A DNA stretch of 64,000 nt from Hyunsoonleella pacifica (GTDB taxonomy: Bacteria; Bacteroidota; Bacteroidia; Flavobacteriales; Flavobacteriaceae). The notes beneath the pieces are model-generated. The model did not search any database. It worked only from the letters and a program-made list of their open reading frames with translations, and was not told where the DNA came from. Positions 25,732 through 34,209 of the stretch are shown here, piece after piece. Each line of letters starts with the position of its first letter. Within the stretch, counting starts at the first letter, position 1. Both the position numbers and the translations under genes were made by a program. Location: positions 496,001 through 560,000 of the forward strand of contig NZ_SIRS01000001.1 of the NCBI RefSeq assembly GCF_004310335.1, written 5' to 3'.

Positions 25732-27966
25732 ATGTTTAAAAAAATACTAACATTATTGTTTATATGTTTAAGTATGGGAGTGTTTGCCCATGAACTTAAC
25801 GGAACAGTAATTTCAGAAGACAATGAAAAGCCCTTACAAGGTGTTGGGGTATATAATAAAAATACAGGAACATATACCTACAGTAATGTTTCTGGTTATT
25901 TTGAGATTGATGATATATCAGTTGGAGATGTCATCTATTTTTATCAATTAGGTTATGAAAACTATGAGTTAACCATTGATGAGTCTCATTTGGACAGTAC
26001 AATAAAAGTGATAATGGAGATATCCTCTGCATCTTTAGATCAAGTATTGATAGTTTCTAAAGTAAATGTATTGAGTAATTTTGTGAATGTAGATATCAAA
26101 ACAAGTCCTGTAAAATCTTCACAAGAAATCCTTAGAAAAATTCCAGGATTAATCATTGGTCAGCATGCAGGAGGAGGTAAAGCAGAACAAATATTTTTAA
26201 GAGGTTTTGATATAGACCATGGAACAGATATAGCTATTGATGTAGATGGTATGCCAGTAAATATGGTGTCCCATGCCCATGGTCAGGGGTATGCAGATAT
26301 GCACTTTATTATTCCTGAGACCATAGAAAACTTAGATTTTGGAAAAGGCTCTTACTATGCAGATAAAGGAAACTTCAATACTGCTGGTTATGTAGATATC
26401 CAAACTAAAAAGACCATTGATAAAAACTTAATTTCTGTTGAAGCAGGGCAGTTTAATACCGTTCGCGCATTGAGTATGTTGAAAATCTGGGATGGAGAAA
26501 ATAGTAATGCTTATATAGCAAGTGAAATGAATTTAACCGATGGTGTTTTTGAGTCTCCTCAAAATTTTAACCGTATGAATATCATGGCACGCTATAATTA
26601 TAATAACTATGCAGACCAAGAATTTAACCTGTCATTGTCACACTTTCAAAGTAAATGGGATGCCTCAGGGCAAATTCCACAACGTGCCGTAGACCAAGGT
26701 TTAATAAGTAGGTTTGGTGCTATTGATGATACAGAAGGGGGGAATACAAGCAGAACTAATATTTGGATGAATCATATCAAACATTTTGATGAGCATTCAA
26801 GTTTAACATCTTCAGCTTATGTATCTAACTATGATTTTGAGTTGTTTTCAAATTTCACTTTTTTTCTAGAAGACCCTGTAAACGCAGATCAAATCCGTCA
26901 GTTTGAAGAACGAACTATTATAGGAGCAAAAAGTGTTTATGAAAAATCATTTCATTTGGAAGATCACAATAAGCAATTAAAATACCGTGTAGGTATTGGA
27001 TTTCGTTATGATGATGTAAACAATAATCAACTTTCTAGAACTAAAAATAGAAAAGAATTATTAGAACGGTTAGCGTTTGGAAATGTTGATGAACTCAATG
27101 CGTTTTCTTTTGCAGATATAAACTATAAGGTAAATAAATTTACATTAAATGCTGGATTGCGATTAGACTATTTTACGTTTGATTACGAAGACTTACTTTC
27201 CGAAACTTATGATAGTAAAAGTGAAAATAAGGCTTTGTTGAGTCCTAAATTAAATTTTATATACGCAGCCTCTCCAAACACACAGTTTTTCTTAAAAACA
27301 GGTTTGGGGTATCATTCAAATGATAGTCGAGTGGTAACTGCACAAAGTGGCGAGCAAATATTACCAACAGCATTTAGTACAGATTTAGGAACCGTATTAA
27401 AACCAACAGAGAAATTAGCAATTAATGCAGCGCTTTGGTCGTTGTTTTTACAGCAAGAATTTGTTTATGTAGGAGATGCCGCTATTGTTGAGCCTAGCGG
27501 AAAAACCACAAGATATGGTATAGATCTTGGTTTACGATACCAAATTGCTGATTGGTTATATTTTAACACAGATGTAAATTATACGGTAGCCAGAAGTACT
27601 GAAGAACCTGACGGGCAAGATTATATACCTTTAGCACCAGATTTAACATCAGCAGGAGGGTTTACAGTGAATAATTTAGGAAACCTTTCTGGTGGAATTA
27701 GCTACCGTTATATTAAAGATCGTCCTGCAAATGAGGATAACTCTATAGTAGCAGAAGGCTACTTTGTTACAGATTTAAATCTTAATTATAACCATAATAA
27801 TTGGACCTTTGGTTTAATAGTTGAGAATCTTTTTGATGTAGATTGGAATGAAACTCAATTCGCCACAGAAAGTAGATTGTTTAATGAAGCAGATTCTACA
27901 GAAGAAATTCATTTTACACCTGGAGTTCCTTTCTTTTTAAGAGGTAAGGTTTCTGTTAGGTTTTAA
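25732..27966 (+). CDS. TonB-dependent outer-membrane receptor
   Basis: A 744-residue protein with a signal peptide ending near FAHE (about 20), a carboxypeptidase-regulatory-like domain (about 22-100), a plug domain (about 108-225, SQEILRKIPGLIIGQHAGGG, FLRGFDIDHGTD, VSHAHGQGYADMHF) and a 22-stranded barrel region to the C-terminal Phe of GKVSVRF. It imports a ligand across the outer membrane using TonB energy. The His residues in the plug and the NRPS and His-rich neighbours suggest a metal-peptide complex as substrate, though no direct specificity motif is known to me. Typical length for the family. Confidence 0.93.
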   Translation: MFKKILTLLFICLSMGVFAHELNGTVISEDNEKPLQGVGVYNKNTGTYTYSNVSGYFEIDDISVGDVIYFYQLGYENYELTIDESHLDSTIKVIMEISSASLDQVLIVSKVNVLSNFVNVDIKTSPVKSSQEILRKIPGLIIGQHAGGGKAEQIFLRGFDIDHGTDIAIDVDGMPVNMVSHAHGQGYADMHFIIPETIENLDFGKGSYYADKGNFNTAGYVDIQTKKTIDKNLISVEAGQFNTVRALSMLKIWDGENSNAYIASEMNLTDGVFESPQNFNRMNIMARYNYNNYADQEFNLSLSHFQSKWDASGQIPQRAVDQGLISRFGAIDDTEGGNTSRTNIWMNHIKHFDEHSSLTSSAYVSNYDFELFSNFTFFLEDPVNADQIRQFEERTIIGAKSVYEKSFHLEDHNKQLKYRVGIGFRYDDVNNNQLSRTKNRKELLERLAFGNVDELNAFSFADINYKVNKFTLNAGLRLDYFTFDYEDLLSETYDSKSENKALLSPKLNFIYAASPNTQFFLKTGLGYHSNDSRVVTAQSGEQILPTAFSTDLGTVLKPTEKLAINAALWSLFLQQEFVYVGDAAIVEPSGKTTRYGIDLGLRYQIADWLYFNTDVNYTVARSTEEPDGQDYIPLAPDLTSAGGFTVNNLGNLSGGISYRYIKDRPANEDNSIVAEGYFVTDLNLNYNHNNWTFGLIVENLFDVDWNETQFATESRLFNEADSTEEIHFTPGVPFFLRGKVSVRF

Positions 27967-27988
27967 GTAAGGTAATTTTAAATAGATA

Positions 27989-28028
27989 AATAAGAGTTTC
28001 GTTTTTATTTTAAAACGAAACTCTTATT
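27989..28028. terminator. Bidirectional terminator hairpin
   Basis: A long stem, AATAAGAGTTTCGTTTT (27989-28005) against its complement (28012-28028), between the 3' ends of the convergent TonB receptor and LytTR genes. A- and T-rich flanks let it serve both strands. Confidence 0.85.
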
Positions 28029-28079
28029 ATTTGAGATAATATTTAGTTAGAGCAAAAACGGCAAGCAAGTCTATTGAAA

Positions 28080-29180
28080 TTAGATATTAAGCCATTGCTT
28101 AAATTGAGCAGCTTTGTTTTTACTTATAATAATACTGGATTCAGAATCTGGAGTAACTAAAATTTTGAGTTGATTATTACCATACTTCACAATCTTCTCA
28201 ATACTAGCTATAGAAATAATAAATTGTCTATTTGCTCTAAAGAAAAACGATTCATCTAATTGTGTAGATAATTCATCCAAACTTAAATTAGAAGTAGAGC
28301 GTTTTTTATCATTACAAACCACATAAGTAATAGTGTTTTCGGTGTATATGTAAGCAATATCATTAGTAGGTACTGGTACTAATTCATTTCTAACATAAGT
28401 TAAGAGCCTTTTTTTAGACGTATTAGATTCAGTTTCAGTATTAGTAGTTTCTTTACTTACTTTTTGCTGATATTCTCCAACTGCGCGATTCAGTTTAGAA
28501 AGATTAATAACCTCATCCTCCAATTTCTCATTTTTAAGTTCTAATGTTTTCTCATAAGAACTTCCAAAAATTCTGAGAATTACTACAGCAGCAATTACAA
28601 TAAAAAGGCCCATCACTAAAAAGACCGTAAGGAATTGACTTTTAAAATCCTGAATTTGGCTTCGTATATTGTCAGTTCTTACATGTGCAGCAAGTATCCA
28701 ATCAGAGTTTTGAATAGAATTAAGCACAACTACTTTTGACTGTTTTTCAATAGTTCCAGTATTTGAAGCTTCATTTTTAGCATTTAAAAAATCATAAAAT
28801 GCTTTTGGAGTTAGGTCATCATTAACAGAAGATACATAAGAATTGTTTGGACTTGCTAATAAACCTACATTTTTAATGTCAGGGTGTGCAACTACTTTTC
28901 CAGACCAATCATAAATACTTAAAAAGCCCATTTCAAAATCAGTACCATTTAAACTTTTTTGAATATTATGTATTAATGAATCTTTCGAAATATTTTGAGA
29001 TAGTTGATGGCTCAAAAGAGTAGAAAATGATTTTGCTTCCTTTTTACTGAATACCAAATGTGTTTCTAATAACTTTAGCGTACTTTCTTTAACAAGGTAA
29101 TTAAAAGCTAAACTAGCCACAATGCTATAAATGATAGTTATAGATAAAAAAGTAAGAAAATAAAGTTTGTCTTTTCGCAT
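28080..29180 (-). CDS. Membrane-bound Cache-LytTR transcriptional regulator
   Basis: A 366-residue one-component regulator. A first membrane span (about 8-25), an extracytoplasmic Cache/PAS-like sensor (about 30-180; FLSIYDWSGKVVAHPD), a second span (about 190-208), a coiled coil, then a C-terminal LytTR DNA-binding domain (about 265-366; FFRANRQFIISIASIEKI). I start at the ATG at 29180; a TTG two codons earlier is the alternative. It is convergent to the TonB receptor and divergent from the cytochrome block, so either may be its target. The ligand is unknown. Confidence 0.85.
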   Translation of the reverse strand: MRKDKLYFLTFLSITIIYSIVASLAFNYLVKESTLKLLETHLVFSKKEAKSFSTLLSHQLSQNISKDSLIHNIQKSLNGTDFEMGFLSIYDWSGKVVAHPDIKNVGLLASPNNSYVSSVNDDLTPKAFYDFLNAKNEASNTGTIEKQSKVVVLNSIQNSDWILAAHVRTDNIRSQIQDFKSQFLTVFLVMGLFIVIAAVVILRIFGSSYEKTLELKNEKLEDEVINLSKLNRAVGEYQQKVSKETTNTETESNTSKKRLLTYVRNELVPVPTNDIAYIYTENTITYVVCNDKKRSTSNLSLDELSTQLDESFFFRANRQFIISIASIEKIVKYGNNQLKILVTPDSESSIIISKNKAAQFKQWLNI

Positions 29181-29424
29181 TAGCAATTATAAAAGAGTAG
29201 CTAATATAAGAATTTAGAGTATTGAAATTACTTTACTTCATTTTCAAAGCTAATAATTCCTTTAGGGGCGTTTTCTTGTAATTATTCATCCAAAAATATT
29301 CCCTTTTAAAGCTATTTTTTCCCTCTCACATAGGTTTATGGTGTAAGATACGGGCTTTAGTTATTCTTTTGTAGAGCCTTTTATTACTGGCATTTCAAAC
29401 AATTTATCATTAAAAATTAAACTT

Positions 29425-29790
29425 ATGAAATCAATTAACATTCCTATTTTGCTTTTATCGTTAATAATTCTATCTGGGTGTAGTAACGATAGCCAAAGTG
29501 ACCTTGTAGAAGAACAAAATCCAGGTGCTTCAGTTACATATTCAAACACAATTCAAGCAATTATCAATAACAATTGTGTAGGGTGTCATTCAAACCCACC
29601 TAGAAATGGAGCGCCTTTTCCATTATCAAATTTTGATGAAGTTTCTACACGTGCAAATAGTGGACAGCTGTTAAGGGCAATTAGTAGACAAACAGGAGAA
29701 CCAAGAGCAATGCCACCTTCAGGTAGATTACCACAGGCTACTATTGATTTAGTAGAACAATGGATTGATGAAGGATTACAAGAAAACTAA
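29425..29790 (+). CDS. c-type cytochrome-like lipoprotein
   Basis: A 121-residue protein with a lipoprotein signal (LIILSGC, Cys19) and one haem c site CVGCH (51-55). Met96 in RAMPPSG is a possible sixth ligand. The pattern fits small periplasmic monohaem cytochromes. It is first in a run of + strand envelope genes with YceI and DUF5777 proteins, so electron transfer in that envelope system is likely. The 244 nt upstream show no gene and no clear promoter. Confidence 0.85.
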   Translation: MKSINIPILLLSLIILSGCSNDSQSDLVEEQNPGASVTYSNTIQAIINNNCVGCHSNPPRNGAPFPLSNFDEVSTRANSGQLLRAISRQTGEPRAMPPSGRLPQATIDLVEQWIDEGLQEN

Positions 29791-29805
29791 AATAACCTAT
29801 ATAAA

Positions 29806-30375
29806 ATGAATACATCTGTAAAAATAAAACACCTATATGTATTGTGCATTTGCCTATTAATAAATGCATTTGGTTTTAGCCAAGACAAATACATTGATAA
29901 AAACGGAACCATAGTTTTTGAAGCCTCAGAAAAACTATTTGAAGAAGTAAAAGCCACCAACAAATCTACCACAGCCATATATAATATTAAAACTAATGAA
30001 ATTGCTGCTTTAGCACTATTGAAAGGGTTTCGATTTAAAAACTCTTTAATGGAAGAGCATTTTAATGAAAACTACATAGAGTCTGATACTTACCCAAAAG
30101 CAATTTTTAAAGGGAAGATAGTGGATCTTGATACTAATGAAGATCTTACTGAAACAGCAGTAGAAGTTAATGTTAAAGGTGTTTTACAATTGCACGGAAA
30201 AGAGAAAGCAATTGAAACAGTTTTAACGATACAAAAGGTTGATGATATCATATCAATAACAGGGAGTTTTAGTGTAACACCATCTGATTTTGAGATAGAA
30301 ATACCAAAAATAGTGCGTAATAAAATAGCTAAAGTAGTTAATGTAAACCTCGATTTTAAACTAGTAAAAAAATGA
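29806..30375 (+). CDS. YceI-family periplasmic protein (copy 1)
   Basis: A 189-residue protein with a signal peptide (cleavage near GFSQD) and a YceI-like lipocalin fold: GFRFKNSLMEEHFNENYIES, a variant of the family NxHFR core, and a C-terminal strand KVVNVNLDFKLVK. YceI proteins bind isoprenoid-like lipids or quinones in the periplasm. It overlaps the next gene by ATGA. A second YceI gene 3.9 kb downstream shares the EHFNE.YIESD.YPKA block, so the two are paralogues. Confidence 0.88.
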   Translation: MNTSVKIKHLYVLCICLLINAFGFSQDKYIDKNGTIVFEASEKLFEEVKATNKSTTAIYNIKTNEIAALALLKGFRFKNSLMEEHFNENYIESDTYPKAIFKGKIVDLDTNEDLTETAVEVNVKGVLQLHGKEKAIETVLTIQKVDDIISITGSFSVTPSDFEIEIPKIVRNKIAKVVNVNLDFKLVKK

Positions 30376-30764
30376 AGAAAAAGATAATCTACATTATTAC
30401 AATATCTATCATCTTATTAGGAGTTACAGGTTACGGTATCTATGGATATATGTACAAAGCCCACAGGAATATCGCATCTGAAGAGGTAGACTATAGTCTA
30501 AGTTCTAACGACTTAAAAAATGTAATGCGTACTGATTCAGTTTCCGGTCAATTTATTGATAAGGTTGTGAAAACAGAAGGTGTTATTACTTCGGTAGAAC
30601 AAAACTCTGTAATTCTAAATAATGTTATACAAGTTAATTTCATAAATACTGATATGAGCACTTTAGAACCTAAAGCAATACTTAGTATAAAGGGGAGATG
30701 TGTAGGATATGATGATTTACTAGAAGTTGTAAAGATTGACCAAGCAACAATAACTAACCACTAA
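30372..30764 (+). CDS. OB-fold (tRNA_anti-like) membrane-anchored protein (copy 1)
   Basis: A 130-residue protein with one N-terminal membrane helix (about 4-26) and an OB-fold-like domain (KVVKTEGVITSVEQNSVILN, then ILSIKGRCVGYDDL), matching the tRNA_anti-like family. These proteins are envelope-anchored and often sit beside YceI genes in Bacteroidota; no tRNA role is implied. It overlaps the YceI gene by four nt and is followed after 10 nt by a DUF5777 gene. A paralogue is at 33235. Confidence 0.75.
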   Translation: MKKKIIYIITISIILLGVTGYGIYGYMYKAHRNIASEEVDYSLSSNDLKNVMRTDSVSGQFIDKVVKTEGVITSVEQNSVILNNVIQVNFINTDMSTLEPKAILSIKGRCVGYDDLLEVVKIDQATITNH

Positions 30765-30774
30765 AATAACAATA

Positions 30775-31623
30775 ATGAAAAAAATAATATATCTATTATT
30801 CCTAGCGTCTGCTTTTTTAAGTGGGCAAGAAGATTTACTCGATGAGATTGATACTAAAGCTACTGAAAATACTTACGAAACAGCAGCGTTTAAAGGTCTT
30901 AAAATTGTAAATTTTGAATCTACCAAAATGGTGTCGCAAAAAGAACTCTATTTTATAGTATCACATCGATTTGGCTCTATTGAAACAGGAATTAAAGATT
31001 TCTTTGGGTTAGATCAAGCAGTAACAAGACTTAATTTCGTTTATGGTATTTCAGATGGGATAAATATTGGCGTATCAAGAAGTTCCTTTCAAAAAACTTA
31101 CGAAACGTCATTAAAGTTGCGACTACTTAGACAAAAAAAGGAAGGAATGCCTTTTACAGTCGTTTTATTCAATAGTTTACTTATAAATACTGTTTTAGAT
31201 AAAGACGAACTTCCTGGGTTAGAGTTTAAACACAGATTAAACTACGCGATTCAAGCTTTAATTTCTAAAAAGTTTAGCAAGGATTTTTCGCTAGAGTTAA
31301 TACCAACATTGTTTCACGATAATTTAGTCGCCTTTGATGCACAAACAAATACACAATTTGCTCTTGGTTTTGGAGGTAGACATAAATTAAGTAAACGTTG
31401 GTCTATCAACTTCGATTATGGTTTACATCTAAATAGAGCATCTAATTCGCCATTTAAAAACCCATTATCTATTGGTTTCGACCTTGAAACAGGAGGCCAT
31501 GTATTTCAATTACATTTCACAAATGCACAACCTATGAATGTAAACACATTTTTAGGTCAAGCTACTGGAGATTGGACAGAGGGAAACATCTTCTTCGGGT
31601 TTAACCTATCAAGAATCTTTTAA
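30775..31623 (+). CDS. DUF5777 beta-barrel protein (copy 1)
   Basis: A 282-residue protein with a signal peptide (ASAFLSGQED) and a regular beta-strand pattern with aromatic ends, typical of DUF5777 outer-membrane barrel-like proteins (QAVTRLNFVYGISDGINIGV, LKLRLLRQKK). The function is unknown; the family usually travels with YceI and cytochrome genes. It shares this architecture with the gene at 34199. Confidence 0.8.
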   Translation: MKKIIYLLFLASAFLSGQEDLLDEIDTKATENTYETAAFKGLKIVNFESTKMVSQKELYFIVSHRFGSIETGIKDFFGLDQAVTRLNFVYGISDGINIGVSRSSFQKTYETSLKLRLLRQKKEGMPFTVVLFNSLLINTVLDKDELPGLEFKHRLNYAIQALISKKFSKDFSLELIPTLFHDNLVAFDAQTNTQFALGFGGRHKLSKRWSINFDYGLHLNRASNSPFKNPLSIGFDLETGGHVFQLHFTNAQPMNVNTFLGQATGDWTEGNIFFGFNLSRIF

Positions 31624-31633
31624 AACCATAGTT

Positions 31634-31906
31634 ATGAGAACAAGTTTAGCAAGAGTAATTGTTCAAAATTCGTTTTGTTCAAATTGTATAGCACCAATTA
31701 AGAAAAAAATTATGGAAGTAAAAGACGTAAAAAATGTCATGTTATTTCCAAAAGAAGATCTAGTGGTTTTCAATTTTAATTGTGCAAATCAAATCTCAGA
31801 AGTATTAAATACACTAATGGTATTAGGATATCCACCAGAAGGAGATCGTATTACTGAACATTATAATAGTAAACCGCTTTGTAATTGTTTTAAAACTTCA
31901 AATTGA
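31634..31906 (+). CDS. HMA-like CxxC metal-binding small protein
   Basis: A 90-residue soluble protein resembling heavy-metal-associated domains: VIVQNSFCSNCIAPIKKKI with CxxC, then a strand KNVMLFPKEDLVVFNFN and helix SEVLNTLMVLGYPPEGD. It ends with a second pair CNC. No signal peptide is seen, so it should be cytosolic. A copper or other soft-metal chaperone role fits the neighbouring cupredoxin-like lipoprotein, but the call is by motif only. Confidence 0.7.
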   Translation: MRTSLARVIVQNSFCSNCIAPIKKKIMEVKDVKNVMLFPKEDLVVFNFNCANQISEVLNTLMVLGYPPEGDRITEHYNSKPLCNCFKTSN

Positions 31907-31954
31907 ATCAATATAAAAAAATCAAATAATCATTTAAATAAACACACAAAAATC

Positions 31955-33133
31955 ATGAAACATTTATTTTTAATCTTAATCACATTTTTAATGGTAACGA
32001 GTTGCAGTAATGATAGCGACGATGATACTATAGTACCACCAGCGCAAAATAACGCTATTCAACTTAAAACTAATGCCACGTTTGGAAATATACTAACAAC
32101 ATCTGATGGATTTACACTTTATTTTTTCTCAAAAGATAGTAAAGCCGTATCTAACTGTATTGGAGGATGTCTTTCTAACTGGCCCGCTTTTTTTGCAGAA
32201 AATTTAACTTTAGATAATGGTTTAAACGCTTCCGATTTTGGAACTATAACAAGAGCAGACGGCAGTAAGCAAACCACTTTTAAAGGATGGCCATTATATA
32301 CTTTTACTAACGATGCATCGGCTGGCAGTATTAATGGAGATGGTGCAGGAGAAGTATGGTATGTTGCTAAACCAGATTATACAGTGATGGTGGTAAGCGC
32401 ACAATTAGTTGGGAGAGATAAGGACGGTAATGAAACTAACCTTACCAGCAATTATACTGAAGGAGATGAAGAAACATTCTATATGGTAGATGCTGAAGGA
32501 AATACACTTTACAGTTTTATAAATGATACTAATGGTGTAAATAGTTTTACTAAAGACGATTTTTCTAATAATGGCGTATGGCCAATTTTTGAGACTACTT
32601 TAGCTGGTATACCAAGTATATTAAATGCATCAGATTTTGGTAGTATTGGCGTTTTTGGAAGAAGTCAAATTACCTATAAGGGATGGCCTTTATATTTCTT
32701 TGGACAAGATACACAAAGAGGAGATAATTATGGTGTAGGGTTTCCTGTAGCTGGAGTATGGCCTATTGTAAATCAGAATATTGATGAAGCCCCTACAGCA
32801 CAGGCACCTAGTGCAATAACTTATACTATTGGTAATCAAGGTGCATCTGCATATTTATTTAGTGGAGAAGGGTTAAACAATACATCTAACCCCGATATTA
32901 CATTAAAAAGAGGGGAGACTTACGAGTTTGTAATAGATGCACCTGGACACCCATTCCTTATAAAAACGGCCCAAACTACAGGGACAGGAGATGGATTTAA
33001 TGACGGTGTAACCAATAATGGCGCATCTCAAGGTACAGTAACTTTTACAGTACCAGCAAATGCTCCAGATACATTATTTTATATATGTCAGCATCATGCT
33101 TCTATGAAAGGTACTTTTAATATAGTTGATTGA
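31955..33133 (+). CDS. Lipoprotein with COG4315 repeats and a cupredoxin-like C-terminus
   Basis: A 392-residue lipoprotein (lipobox VTSC). It has secreted-repeat (COG4315/PF03640) units, each with a TLYFF- or PLYTF-type core and KGWPLY (about 40-260), then a linker and a C-terminal beta-sandwich with His332 (GHPFLIK) and Cys378, His380/381, Met384 (YICQHHASMKG), the ligand layout of a type 1 copper site. I infer an electron-transfer or copper-binding envelope protein. It lies in the cytochrome/YceI block after the HMA-like gene. Confidence 0.8.
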   Translation: MKHLFLILITFLMVTSCSNDSDDDTIVPPAQNNAIQLKTNATFGNILTTSDGFTLYFFSKDSKAVSNCIGGCLSNWPAFFAENLTLDNGLNASDFGTITRADGSKQTTFKGWPLYTFTNDASAGSINGDGAGEVWYVAKPDYTVMVVSAQLVGRDKDGNETNLTSNYTEGDEETFYMVDAEGNTLYSFINDTNGVNSFTKDDFSNNGVWPIFETTLAGIPSILNASDFGSIGVFGRSQITYKGWPLYFFGQDTQRGDNYGVGFPVAGVWPIVNQNIDEAPTAQAPSAITYTIGNQGASAYLFSGEGLNNTSNPDITLKRGETYEFVIDAPGHPFLIKTAQTTGTGDGFNDGVTNNGASQGTVTFTVPANAPDTLFYICQHHASMKGTFNIVD

Positions 33134-33163
33134 GAAAGGGAAGTTTAATTTTTAGTAGTTTTG

Positions 33164-33188
33164 AACCTAGGGTGTAAAGCCCTAGGTT
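33164..33188 (+). terminator. Perfect 9-bp hairpin after the cupredoxin lipoprotein gene
   Basis: AACCTAGGG (33164-33172) pairs with CCCTAGGTT (33180-33188) across a 7-nt loop, 31 nt after the stop. Few T residues follow, so termination is likely but may be partial. Confidence 0.55.
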
Positions 33189-33234
33189 TAATCATCTATA
33201 AAATAGAGAAAGTCTAAAGCTTAATAGAAAGGTT

Positions 33235-33660
33235 TTGAGTAGAAAATCGATTTTTAATATAGTATTATTTCTTACAGTTTTTATACTAGCATTTTTTGTA
33301 GCCAAACATTTTATCTGGGATAAGCCGGATACTTATGATCTTTCACAGAAAGAACCAATTCATAAATTTGATGCACAAACTGTTATTGATTTTATTCAAA
33401 ATGAAGGTAAAAATAATTTAAAGGCAGAGCAGGTAATTGAAGTTGAAGGTATAGTGAAAAAAATTAGTTATTTAAATAATCGCATCACTATTCTGTTGGG
33501 AGTAGATGGAAAAGAACGTGCATTTATAATTTGTGATATGGAAAGTAATCAAACCGAAAAAGTTTCAAAAGTTAAAACTAATGATACTATTAAGTTAAAA
33601 GGTGTTTTTAAAGGTATCCTTGAAGATGCCATTTTTTTAAATTGTATAATTTCTGAATAG
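33235..33660 (+). CDS. OB-fold (tRNA_anti-like) membrane-anchored protein (copy 2)
   Basis: A 141-residue protein with an N-terminal membrane helix (about 4-24) and an OB-like domain (QVIEVEGIVKKISYLNNRIT, TIKLKGVFKGILEDAIFLN). The start is a TTG; no in-frame ATG is near. It parallels the protein at 30372 but here precedes the YceI gene. The next gene begins 3 nt after its stop. Confidence 0.72.
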   Translation: MSRKSIFNIVLFLTVFILAFFVAKHFIWDKPDTYDLSQKEPIHKFDAQTVIDFIQNEGKNNLKAEQVIEVEGIVKKISYLNNRITILLGVDGKERAFIICDMESNQTEKVSKVKTNDTIKLKGVFKGILEDAIFLNCIISE

Positions 33661-33663
33661 TTT

Positions 33664-34209
33664 ATGCATAAATTTATTCTTGTTATCATCTTATCTTTTC
33701 TTAGTATTAAGAAAGAAGACTCTAAAAAAATTATTGCCAGGCAAGGCAATGTTTCTTTTTTCTCTTATACTCCTGTTGAAAATATTAAAGCTAAAAATAA
33801 TCAGGTTTTAAGTATAGTAGATTTTCAAACCAATAAAATAGCGGTAAGCATTTTAATGAATGCATTTGTATTTGAAAAAGCATTAATGCGAGAGCATTTT
33901 AATGAAAGCTATATTGAATCAGATATTTATCCAAAAGCAACTTTTGAAGGAGATATTATTGATTTTGATCCAAATATAGAGGGAGTTCAAACGCGTATAG
34001 TAAAAGGTGTTTTTGCAATGCATGGGGCAACCAAAGAATTAGAGATAAAAATTAAAATTGAAAAGAAAAATAATACGTTTGTAATTAGTGGATCTTTTGA
34101 AGCGACAGTAGAAGATTACAACATAAAAATTCCTCCGCTTTTAAGAGGAAACATAGCGAAAAAAATTAATGTTGATTTTAAGTTTGAATATGAAGCTTAT
34201 GAAAATTAA
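33664..34209 (+). CDS. YceI-family protein (copy 2)
   Basis: A 181-residue YceI-like protein with a short hydrophobic N-terminus (HKFILVIILSFLSI) and the block MREHFNESYIESDIYPKATF also seen in copy 1 at 29806. The C-terminal strand KKINVDFKFEYE is conserved. The signal sequence is less typical than in copy 1 and has no clear cleavage site. It overlaps the following DUF5777 gene. Confidence 0.85.
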   Translation: MHKFILVIILSFLSIKKEDSKKIIARQGNVSFFSYTPVENIKAKNNQVLSIVDFQTNKIAVSILMNAFVFEKALMREHFNESYIESDIYPKATFEGDIIDFDPNIEGVQTRIVKGVFAMHGATKELEIKIKIEKKNNTFVISGSFEATVEDYNIKIPPLLRGNIAKKINVDFKFEYEAYEN

